Assembly: GCA_001799225.1 (NCBI GenBank)
Contig: MGTA01000135.1
Span: forward strand, 3,339 to 9,115
DNA: 5,777 bases
Direction of reading: 5' to 3'
From: Deltaproteobacteria bacterium RIFOXYD12_FULL_50_9
GTDB lineage: Bacteria > Desulfobacterota > Desulfobulbia > Desulfobulbales > CALZHT01
Shown here: positions 1-5,777 of the stretch, piece by piece
How positions within the stretch are numbered: the first letter of the stretch is position 1
Layout: each line of letters starts with the position of its first letter
Program-made: the position numbers and the translations under genes
Notes under the pieces: generated by a model
The model's input: the letters and a program-made list of their open reading frames with translations, nothing else
What the model was told of the DNA's origin: nothing
Database searches by the model: none

Positions 1-635
1 CCGGCTTTGGATGATTGGATTCCTCCAACCACCCCGCCGCCAATCGTTTGCATAACATGACTGATATTGTCCCATACCAGATTTGAGCCACAACTGGAAT
101 TGATGCAATAGCACCCCCCCAGGCTGTCTAAAGACGTACTGGCCAATGCAATCTTACCACTGCCGTCACTCTGCCATTTGAAAGTTTTACAATCTGTCCA
201 TGTTCCTGAGTTGCACGAAATCACCCCATTGGCACAAACACCAGAGATAGGTACAGGAACATTGTATATGTAATCACTCGTCCCATCAAAATTCAGGTCT
301 TCATAAACGGCTACACCAACCAAATCACCGGTTCCAGATGGCTGAGCAATTATATTTAAAAAGGAAATAGAGGAAGGCCGTCTAATCTGGACAGAACTTG
401 ATTTAGTGTTATCGATGGTGTAGAGCTTTGTCCCACTCGATGACAAGGGTTGACTGGCATTATCACGGATCCCTGTAGCAGTCCCAAATTTCATATTAAC
501 TGCATTACCAACAGTATTTGCTATGGCCTTAGAATCATCATTCTCAGCAAAAGCATATGGTTCCACGGCAAAATTAAACAGTGTCGCAAAACTAATAAGT
601 GCGGTGACGCCGTACCATTTCACGGATTGCCTCAT
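1..635 (-). CDS. traN: Secreted cysteine-rich conjugal transfer protein, TraN-like, 3' end beyond window (partial)
   Basis: The frame is open for 211 codons from the ATG at 635 to the left edge, with no stop, so the C-terminal part is missing. An in-frame TAG at 648-650 limits any upstream extension, so 635 is the first ATG. The N-terminus reads as a Sec signal peptide: a short basic start, a hydrophobic stretch at about residues 8-24, and a likely cleavage after Ala-Phe-Ala at 28-30. All six cysteines lie late, at 134, 141, 149, 175, 177 and 182, in the patterns VCANGVISC and GGCYCINSSCG, followed by a Gly-rich stretch. I associate this pattern with TraN-type mating-pair stabilisation proteins of F-type systems, which are large, cysteine-rich and outer-membrane located; this is recalled family knowledge, not a search. 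Residues 113-121 (DLNFDGTSD) resemble a calcium-binding loop. The gene overlaps the traC end by 44 bases and shares its strand. It could instead be another secreted transfer protein. I am sure of the coding region, less of the name. Confidence 0.65.
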   Translation of the reverse strand, partial: MRQSVKWYGVTALISFATLFNFAVEPYAFAENDDSKAIANTVGNAVNMKFGTATGIRDNASQPLSSSGTKLYTIDNTKSSSVQIRRPSSISFLNIIAQPSGTGDLVGVAVYEDLNFDGTSDYIYNVPVPISGVCANGVISCNSGTWTDCKTFKWQSDGSGKIALASTSLDSLGGCYCINSSCGSNLVWDNISHVMQTIGGGVVGGIQSSKA

Positions 636-3210
636 TGTAGTCCATACCTAATTGTAACAATGCTTCAATTTCCGCGATCTCTGACGCATCAGAGGTGTAA
701 ATATAGTAGGTATACGGATCCACCGCCAAACGAAGTGCTCCTTTACCAAAAGGAGTGTCAAAAAACATTTCTGAATAGTTAGGACGTGATGATTTAATTG
801 ATTTAAGAATATCCATAGTGAAAGGATCGTAATCCAACAGTTTTAAATGATGCGCCTGTTCAAAATCAGACGATTCGAGCAGAATTTTCCATGCACTGTT
901 AGATCGAATAACATCACCAACTTCACCAAACGCTCTCAAATCCAAGATGCTCTGAGTAATTATACAAAAAGACCCCCGGTATTTACGCGCACGTCGATAT
1001 CCTTCCGAAATAACACTTTTGAGCATGGCGCCTTCCCCCAGAAATTGCCATGCCTCATCAAAAATACACAACCGTTCCTTGGTGCGATCAGACAAATAAA
1101 GATCCTGGGTAACGGCATTAATGACTAGTAAGGTCACAACCCTGTAAAGTTCTATCTTGGGTTTCAAATGATCCAACTCCAAAACAACAAAATCATCTTT
1201 GCTGATATCGAAGGTACTTGGACCAACAAAAAATTTCCCGTAAGCCCCATGTGAAGTAAATTCACGAATGTTAAAAGCGAGTTTTCTGGCAACACCAATG
1301 ATGTCTGCCGCATGTAGCATTTCATCCATACCTGAATTTTCTATATCAGGAAATTTCGATAAAAATGCGTGCACCGTATCTGCATCAGCTTGGTTTTGTT
1401 TTTGTTTCCAAGCCCACCGAATCGCACTTCTGATCAAATTAATTTCAACATCGGTGGGCTTTTCTGTCGAGGAATTGGAGTAGGCCATTTGTGCAACTAC
1501 AGCAACAATAGTGTTAAGCTCACTTTCTTGGAAATCCAAGAATTCAGCTTCCGACTCATCCTGATCACGAATGGTTCGAATATTGGTAAACGGGTTCAAA
1601 CACATATTGCTGCCCGGAAGGAAATCTAAATACCGAGCTCCAAGCATTGCGGACATCTTTTTATAAGATCCACCCATATCAATAATTCTTATAAGAGATC
1701 CCGTCGTGTAATAATTAAAGGCAATAGAATTTACCAGAAACGATTTCCCTGATCCGGTAGCCGCCGCAACGAAAAGATTGTTGTTATTCGCTCTTTTGTC
1801 AAAAAAATCAATGGACGCAAGCTGGCCTTTACGCCCGGCAAACAACATTTTGGGAATCCCTGCACCTGCAAAATCGGCCTGAATTGGAACAATCGATGTT
1901 ACCACCGAGGCTTTTTCGGTGAAATGCCTTTGGATATTTTCAAGATTATCATCACCAAGATATAAACCCATCGGGAGCGATGCAACGAACAAGACTTTCA
2001 GAATCCCATTTTCCTGCTGCATTGTATAACCATTACTTTCCCACATCCTCCGAACTCGAACGATAGCATCCTTGGCTTTATCTTTATTATCACTCCACAC
2101 CCACAGGACAGGCATAATTTTAACAAACAGTTCTCCCTTTTCAAGATCATCCGTGGCACGTAAATGTTCAGCTTGTTTGCGACGTAGGCTTGGTGAAAAT
2201 GAACCAACCGCTTCCTGCTGAAGAATCATGTTACATTTTGTATGCAATTCGGTGACTAAGGATTCGAAGACGATATTAAATGAATACAAGAATGGAGTTG
2301 AGATTTGATCCGAATTAGAAATTAACCCCATCATGCCTCCAAACAAAGAATTTGTCTGAAGGGGGTCAACCATTTTTGTAAACTTCTTTGGAGTGGTGCA
2401 GCAAAAATAATTATCACCTATTTTTAAATGTTCACCCTCATCATAAATCACCGTATCACTTAGAATTATTTGCTTGTTGATCGGACAATCTTGATCATAA
2501 TTGCCAATATTATGTTCTGGATATTCGTCCGGATAAGTGTTGAACAACCGTCTTGCCCATTCAAGGAAAATTTCGGGAGACATATTTCTGGGATTCAGCC
2601 CTGCCCCGATCAAAGTTTCAGTGATCTGCCTCTTTACATCCTTCAAAAAGGACAGATTTTCCCCAAAAGTATGCTCATAATGGCCTTTCTTATTAAAGTC
2701 ACCCTTGGTAGGATTTTTGTTGAGTTTCTTTGTATTTTGACAAGGGATCTTAAGGGCAACAAATACCCTGAAGTTCCTTAAGGGAATGTTAGAGAGTTCT
2801 GCCATTCCAGTTTTGCCGCTCAAAAAAAACTTTGATGATTCTTCAAGGTAATTGTCTACCAGATCTCCCCGCACAGTTTTTAAATCCTTGAACCAATCTA
2901 AAAAGGAATCAATATGGGGGTCTGCATAGAGAATGAATTGTAAAACTGAGTTTTCAGGTAATCCTGCACGGAATAATCCATCCAGTGTTTTCACTGTTTT
3001 GGACCCCATAAATGCCACCGGAGAACATTCCCACATAAAGCCCATTGAGTCATCAACTTCAGTATCGTTCCAATAGACTTCAGTAACAGGATCATAAGCC
3101 TTATATGTTAAAAAATCGGAAAAATTAGTCCTCTGAGTGAGTCTATAAATTTCGGCTCGTGTCGCCCCACCCTCTTCACCGAACAACCATCTTTTTGCCA
3201 GCTTTATCAT
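592..3210 (-). CDS. traC: F-type T4SS ATPase TraC (VirB4 family)
   Basis: TraC is the VirB4-family ATPase that sits at the cytoplasmic base of F-type secretion systems and is needed for pilus assembly. From the ATG at 3210 the product is 872 residues, matching the roughly 875 of F TraC. The N-terminal half carries the TraC/VirB4 head, including NDT and MGFMWE (about residues 48-61), where TraC proteins begin to be conserved. The C-terminal half is a P-loop ATPase: Walker A ATGSGKS at about 484-490 (Lys489, Ser490), Walker B LCIFDEAW at about 714-721 (Asp718, Glu719), then the Arg-rich YRRARKYRGSF and ITQS at about 751-754. The first glycine of the classic Walker A is alanine here; I do not take this as inactivation because the GSGKS core is intact. 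The 3210 start is preferred over an in-frame TTG at 3270, which would overlap traV by 59 bases, because AGAGGA lies 8 bases upstream of the ATG and the traV stop is one base away. The gene looks complete. Confidence 0.96.
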   Translation of the reverse strand: MIKLAKRWLFGEEGGATRAEIYRLTQRTNFSDFLTYKAYDPVTEVYWNDTEVDDSMGFMWECSPVAFMGSKTVKTLDGLFRAGLPENSVLQFILYADPHIDSFLDWFKDLKTVRGDLVDNYLEESSKFFLSGKTGMAELSNIPLRNFRVFVALKIPCQNTKKLNKNPTKGDFNKKGHYEHTFGENLSFLKDVKRQITETLIGAGLNPRNMSPEIFLEWARRLFNTYPDEYPEHNIGNYDQDCPINKQIILSDTVIYDEGEHLKIGDNYFCCTTPKKFTKMVDPLQTNSLFGGMMGLISNSDQISTPFLYSFNIVFESLVTELHTKCNMILQQEAVGSFSPSLRRKQAEHLRATDDLEKGELFVKIMPVLWVWSDNKDKAKDAIVRVRRMWESNGYTMQQENGILKVLFVASLPMGLYLGDDNLENIQRHFTEKASVVTSIVPIQADFAGAGIPKMLFAGRKGQLASIDFFDKRANNNNLFVAAATGSGKSFLVNSIAFNYYTTGSLIRIIDMGGSYKKMSAMLGARYLDFLPGSNMCLNPFTNIRTIRDQDESEAEFLDFQESELNTIVAVVAQMAYSNSSTEKPTDVEINLIRSAIRWAWKQKQNQADADTVHAFLSKFPDIENSGMDEMLHAADIIGVARKLAFNIREFTSHGAYGKFFVGPSTFDISKDDFVVLELDHLKPKIELYRVVTLLVINAVTQDLYLSDRTKERLCIFDEAWQFLGEGAMLKSVISEGYRRARKYRGSFCIITQSILDLRAFGEVGDVIRSNSAWKILLESSDFEQAHHLKLLDYDPFTMDILKSIKSSRPNYSEMFFDTPFGKGALRLAVDPYTYYIYTSDASEIAEIEALLQLGMDYNEAIREMVRRHRTY

Positions 3211-3211
3211 C

Positions 3212-3742
3212 TCATCGGTCCTCTTGACGAACTTGTATATCGCTCCCAAATATCCATTTGGCTTCTTCAACCTTCAGGTATATGTGTCGTGGCATATACA
3301 ACTCATCCGGCACTTGATATGACAACATGAGCACACGCATCAACTTCGGCGGTTTCATGATTGGAGTCTGTGGCTTTTCAAGCATATCCGCGAGCTTTTG
3401 ATATTGGGCATCCTGATAAGCTGCTTCGCCTTGACTAAGCGAAGTTTGTTTTTTGTCCCAATTATTCTTCCTTTCCGTCTGTCCGGCTTTACCACAATCC
3501 CCACCAGCACAGTCGTTGTTCTCCTTTCCCTTGCCCTTATTATTTCCCAGAGAAATTAATCCTTTTGCATCGTCATAAGCAGTTTTTGTATCTACGCAAT
3601 TGCCTGCCTCATCAGAGGTTTTACAGCGGAAATCTTCTTTGTATGGATTTAGTGCATTACCAACAGTTCCACATCCAGATAAGGTAAGCCCTGCCACTAA
3701 AACAAAGAAAGCAGTAAAAATTCTTTTTTTTAATCCAAACAT
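3212..3742 (-). CDS. traV: TraV, outer-membrane lipoprotein of the F-type core complex
   Basis: TraV is the VirB7-like lipoprotein that anchors the transfer channel in the outer membrane and binds TraB and TraK. The 176-residue product starts with a basic, hydrophobic signal and a lipobox LSGC, so the mature N-terminus is lipidated Cys24; the following Gly-Thr is compatible with outer-membrane sorting. After it comes the TraV pattern NPYKEDFRC...GNC...AYDDA with Cys40 and Cys49. A Lys/Gly/Asn-rich stretch with Cys78 and Cys83 (about 66-95) forms a likely disordered linker. The C-terminal part (about 123-166) has the Pro-rich lead PIMKPPKLMRVL and ends in EEAKWIFG, resembling the conserved end of TraV that contacts the other core proteins. 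It follows traB by 13 bases and precedes traC by one base. The ATG at 3742 has a strong ribosome binding site. Sequence identity in this family is low, so the call rests on lipobox, cysteine spacing, size and position between traB and traC. Confidence 0.9.
   Translation of the reverse strand: MFGLKKRIFTAFFVLVAGLTLSGCGTVGNALNPYKEDFRCKTSDEAGNCVDTKTAYDDAKGLISLGNNKGKGKENNDCAGGDCGKAGQTERKNNWDKKQTSLSQGEAAYQDAQYQKLADMLEKPQTPIMKPPKLMRVLMLSYQVPDELYMPRHIYLKVEEAKWIFGSDIQVRQEDR
3218..3225 (-). promoter_or_regulatory. Ribosome binding site of traC, deciding its start
   Basis: On the minus strand the sequence reads AAGAGGAC. Its AGAGGA core (3219-3224) is 8 bases before the ATG at 3210. It lies inside the last codons of traV, and the traV TGA (3212-3214) falls between it and the ATG, which is a usual arrangement for translational coupling. 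The alternative TTG at 3270 has only GAAGG directly abutting it, too close for a working site. Confidence 0.75.
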
Positions 3743-3748
3743 TAAAGA

Positions 3749-3757
3749 TCTCCCCTT
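3749..3757 (-). promoter_or_regulatory. Ribosome binding site of traV, embedded in the traB stop
   Basis: The minus strand reads AAGGGGAGA, with GGAG 7 bases before the ATG at 3742. The two leading A bases are the last two of the traB TAA stop (3756-3758). A ribosome finishing traB therefore sits on the traV initiation site, which suggests coupled synthesis of these partner proteins. Confidence 0.75.
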
Positions 3758-5030
3758 AAAAATCGTTTTGACCTTGCGTAATATCCTTAAACTGCACTTC
3801 TACACCTTCGGACAAAACAACTGTGATCGCCTTAGTCGGTGATACTTCAACTACCGGTGTCGCTTGTTTGGCCAAATCCAAATAAAATTTCTGCAGGGCA
3901 GAAGCACCAGAAGCGATACCGCTTCCAGCAGCGTTTTTTCCTATTTGAGTCGGGTCAACTGCGGAGGATGTCCCAAGTGGTGAAACAGCTTGAGTCATCG
4001 TAGATGTTTTCAACGCTTCCCCTGCCCCACCAAACAATCCGGCGACGAAAGATCGAGCAACAGCAGATCCCATTCTGGAAACAATCCTTCCAGACAATCC
4101 AACCTTGCCATCAGAGTCGGTCACAAATCCTTTCACCTTGGCATCTATAACCGAAGCACCTTTCTTTGATACACATGACAATGAGATTATCCGCACATCA
4201 GCACGTTCTTTATCTAAACGCCCTACTGCTTCCGCAATAATAAAACAGCCTTTCAAGTTGGCCTTAATATCGTTGGGTAACTGTGCGGGGGTCTGCACTC
4301 TAAGCAATACAGGTTCCGGGTTGTTATTACTGCTGCCAGATGTAGCTGCATCGAAACCAGTGAGTAACTCAGCCTCCATAAAGGAGGGGGGAAGGTATAT
4401 TGACCGAGCTTTTTTTTTATCCGTAGCGTCCTTAGCGTCCTTAGCGTCCTTTTTTTCGCTTACGGGTTTGGAAAAATTGGCGTTGTGACTGATTCCAATG
4501 CCACCAATTGCAATTTCTTCCTGCGGTGGTGGCATAATTGGCATACCAGGTTGTGGTGAGATGATTGGGACACCATTCGGACCCATAACCATTTGTTGGG
4601 TTTGCCCCGGCATCATCGGTGGCGGTGGCGGTGGATATTTACGCATACCTGGGGCAGATCGTTGAGCAATTTCTTCAGGGGTCGGTATTTTAATCTGTTC
4701 AGGGGTTGAAGTTGCCTCAGTAGGTTTTTCAACCGTCTTGACCTGAACTCCATCTCCACTCTGATTCTTTTTAATATCTTCCATTTCTTTTTTGATTAAG
4801 GCCGTTTCCATGCGCTGTTCCCGCAAAGAAGTTTGTTCAATCAGACGAGGTTCAAGGACTATATCTTTTACTTTTTCACTAGCGATTACAGGTCCCTGTA
4901 CACTACCACTGCGTGACATTTTGTAACCACCAACACCAAGAACGATAACGACAAAAATTGCTGCCGCCCAAATTGTTCGATTTTTCTGTGTGGCAGTCAT
5001 TTTTGAAAAACTATCTTTTAAAAATTTCAT
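3756..5030 (-). CDS. traB: TraB, VirB10/TrbI-like core protein spanning the periplasm
   Basis: TraB is the VirB10-family protein that links the inner membrane to the outer-membrane core of the transfer channel. The 424-residue product has a short basic cytoplasmic start, one transmembrane segment at about 19-36, and a charged helical, probably coiled-coil stretch at about 52-90. A long Pro-rich linker follows (about 108-171), including six consecutive prolines at 133-138. Then comes a Lys/Asp/Ala stretch with KDA three times (194-202). The C-terminal beta-barrel domain starts near 211 with IYLPPSFMEAELLTGFDA, the signature opening of TrbI/VirB10 domains. It continues with LKGCFIIAEAVG and ISLSCVS, giving the two cysteines (262, 286) often seen in TraB, and a Gly/Ala-rich antenna region at about 308-340. 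Length is close to that of other TraB proteins. The ATG overlaps the traK stop as ATGA. GAGGGGGG lies 10 bases upstream, inside the end of traK. No TraP-like gene separates traB from traV, unlike in plasmid F. Confidence 0.94.
   Translation of the reverse strand: MKFLKDSFSKMTATQKNRTIWAAAIFVVIVLGVGGYKMSRSGSVQGPVIASEKVKDIVLEPRLIEQTSLREQRMETALIKKEMEDIKKNQSGDGVQVKTVEKPTEATSTPEQIKIPTPEEIAQRSAPGMRKYPPPPPPMMPGQTQQMVMGPNGVPIISPQPGMPIMPPPQEEIAIGGIGISHNANFSKPVSEKKDAKDAKDATDKKKARSIYLPPSFMEAELLTGFDAATSGSSNNNPEPVLLRVQTPAQLPNDIKANLKGCFIIAEAVGRLDKERADVRIISLSCVSKKGASVIDAKVKGFVTDSDGKVGLSGRIVSRMGSAVARSFVAGLFGGAGEALKTSTMTQAVSPLGTSSAVDPTQIGKNAAGSGIASGASALQKFYLDLAKQATPVVEVSPTKAITVVLSEGVEVQFKDITQGQNDF
4424..4450 (-). 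repeat. Three perfect 9-base tandem units inside traB
   Basis: The plus strand shows tagcgtcct three times without a mismatch. On the coding strand it encodes the tripeptide Lys-Asp-Ala three times in the linker between the Pro-rich region and the barrel of TraB. Because the unit is a multiple of three, gain or loss of copies would change linker length without breaking the frame. It is flanked by an A7 and an A9 run on the coding strand (4450-4456 and 4410-4418). Confidence 0.9.
4617..4634 (-). repeat. CCACCG hexamer, three copies, encoding a hexaproline tract in TraB
   Basis: On the coding strand three copies of CCACCG encode six consecutive prolines (residues 133-138) in the periplasmic linker of TraB. 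Pro-rich linkers are a known trait of TraB/VirB10 proteins. Copy-number change would stay in frame. Confidence 0.8.
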
Positions 5031-5777
5031 GACTCCGCTTCCCCCCTCGCTTCAATCACAAAAACCCGAGTAGATTTCCCACTTTTCAAAAGATGCTCAT
5101 CTATCGCAATGGCCACAATTTTTTCACCAATATTGCGGGATAAAAAAAGTTTTTCTTCTAACTCAACAACCTGCCCCCCCCTGGAAGAAACAACAAATTC
5201 TTTGATTCTAAACCCTTCGCCTTCGACATCCACAACGTGCCTGAGTCTCACGTCCAGGTTAGATGCAAGCTCAATTTTCAAATTTGCAGAGTGAGTCAAG
5301 TAAGAATCTGGATATTTCGCTTTGTATGCCTGCTTGAGCAAATGAAGAATTTTCTTCTCAAAGGGCATCCCCTCAAGCTCAGCCATATTCTTTTTTTGGG
5401 CATCATCCCTTCCCGTGAAAAGGCGTATTGTGGCTGCAGGTATCCGCTTTGGTGTAGCGATCAAGGAAAAAATTTTCCCCTGACAGGCCACGAACAATTC
5501 AGTTGGGGTAGAAGAATAGATTTTTTCTGCCCCCTTCTTCGCTATCTTGAACTTAATAAAAGCATTGTCCCCGACGAAATTACCTTCAACGCCTTTTTCA
5601 GAAGAATAAATTAAATCCTCTATCGGGCCGGAACAGGCGATGCGGTTTACATCTGAGTTGGACATTTCAACAGATGTCGTTCGTTCAGGCAAAATCGTAA
5701 TGTCTGTCGCCTGGATCTTTCCATAGTCACGATCGGACGATGTACCCTTATCCAAAAAGAAATCAGGAGATTTCGAA
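5027..5777 (-). CDS. traK: TraK, secretin-like core complex protein, 5' end beyond window (partial)
   Basis: TraK is the VirB9-like periplasmic protein that forms a ring with TraV and TraB in the outer-membrane core of F-type systems. The frame is open from the right edge to the TGA at 5027, giving 249 visible residues. A TTG at 5753-5755 could be taken as a start, but I reject it: the frame stays open upstream, it would leave the protein without a signal peptide, and TraK is exported. The true start is therefore outside the window. Visible hallmarks are EMSNSDVNRIACSGPIEDL at about 37-55, which corresponds to the N-terminal TraK domain with its Ser-Asn and Asn-Arg-Ile signature. Next come ELFVACQGKIFSLIATPKRIPAATIRL at about 93-119 and a beta-rich C-terminal domain (about 175-245). 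The latter has RHVVDVEGEGFRIKEFVV and ends in a strand RVFVIEA. The stop overlaps the traB start as ATGA. Position directly before traB is the same as in F and SXT/R391-type clusters. Confidence 0.9.
   Translation of the reverse strand, partial: SKSPDFFLDKGTSSDRDYGKIQATDITILPERTTSVEMSNSDVNRIACSGPIEDLIYSSEKGVEGNFVGDNAFIKFKIAKKGAEKIYSSTPTELFVACQGKIFSLIATPKRIPAATIRLFTGRDDAQKKNMAELEGMPFEKKILHLLKQAYKAKYPDSYLTHSANLKIELASNLDVRLRHVVDVEGEGFRIKEFVVSSRGGQVVELEEKLFLSRNIGEKIVAIAIDEHLLKSGKSTRVFVIEARGEAES
5041..5048 (-). promoter_or_regulatory. Probable ribosome binding site of traB within the end of traK
   Basis: The minus strand reads GAGGGGGG, 10 bases before the traB ATG at 5030. A second candidate, GGAG at 5033-5036, is only 2 bases away and too close. 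With the ATGA overlap this suggests that traB is translated mainly by ribosomes finishing traK. Confidence 0.5.

Noticed and set aside
450..782. Plus-strand open frame of 110 codons across the traC end
   Set aside because: It lies antisense to traC and the TraN-like gene, has no recognisable domain, and its composition is that of a shadow frame.
1744..1764. Possible inactive Walker A in TraC because its first glycine is alanine
   Set aside because: The GSGKS core with Lys and Ser is intact, the Walker B Asp-Glu is present, and TraC proteins tolerate small residues at this place.
2470..2781. Plus-strand open frame of 103 codons inside traC
   Set aside because: Antisense to a well-supported ATPase gene, with no plausible protein features beyond chance hydrophobic stretches.
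3211..3270. Longer traC starting at a TTG at 3270 (20 extra residues)
   Set aside because: It would overlap traV by 59 bases, uses a rare start codon with GAAGG directly abutting it, and the ATG at 3210 has a well-spaced AGAGGA and matches the family length.
3743..3755. Possible promoter or terminator between traB and traV
   Set aside because: The gap is only 13 bases and is taken up by the traV ribosome binding site; there is no hairpin followed by a T run.
4105..4488. Plus-strand open frame of 127 codons inside traB
   Set aside because: Antisense to the conserved TraB barrel; its Ser/Leu-rich makeup follows from the reverse complement of the Ala/Lys-rich coding strand.
5237..5614. Plus-strand open frame of 125 codons inside traK
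   Set aside because: Antisense to traK, no recognisable motif, and no fitting neighbour on that strand.
5027..5755. A complete traK starting at the TTG at 5755
   Set aside because: The frame continues open to the right edge and this start would leave an exported protein without a signal peptide; the gene is simply cut by the window edge.

Overview
This window is a slice of an F-type (MPF_F) conjugative transfer operon. All genes are on the minus strand, so transcription runs from the right edge to the left edge. In transcription order the genes are traK (its 5' end lies beyond base 5777), traB, traV, traC, and a secreted cysteine-rich protein with TraN-like character whose 3' end lies beyond base 1. 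Together they give part of the outer-membrane core complex (TraK, TraB, TraV), the cytoplasmic ATPase that powers pilus assembly (TraC), and a probable outer-membrane or periplasmic mating-pair factor.

Layout: traK (5027-5777) overlaps traB (3756-5030) by the four bases ATGA. traB is followed after 13 bases by traV (3212-3742), and the traV ribosome binding site begins inside the traB stop codon. traC is best started at the ATG at 3210, one base after the traV stop, rather than at an upstream TTG. traC ends at 592 and is overlapped by 44 bases by the last gene, which starts at 635 and stays open to base 1. There is no intergenic stretch longer than 13 bases, so I see no room for an internal terminator or a dedicated intergenic promoter. 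I found no RNA gene, insertion sequence, CRISPR array, origin or attachment site.

Host: a lipoprotein signal, Sec-type signal sequence and outer-membrane core proteins imply a Gram-negative (diderm) bacterium. Base composition is moderate to AT-leaning. The style of the TraK, TraB and TraN-like sequences reminds me of transfer regions in Desulfobacterota/Geobacter-like and related environmental bacteria rather than of plasmid F itself, but this is an impression, not a search result. The window cannot show whether the element is a plasmid or an integrative element.

How they work together: TraV is the outer-membrane lipoprotein, TraK the periplasmic secretin-like ring component, and TraB the inner-membrane-anchored VirB10-like protein that spans the periplasm; these three form the channel core. 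TraC (VirB4 family) supplies ATP-driven energy for pilin handling. A TraN-like protein would act at the cell surface in recognising or stabilising the mating partner.

I did not find a clearly undescribed system. The points most worth a second look are the partial TraN-like gene directly behind traC, which contains a calcium-loop-like motif, a dnaX-like slippery heptamer in the low-complexity linker of traB, and long homopolymer tracts inside coding regions.
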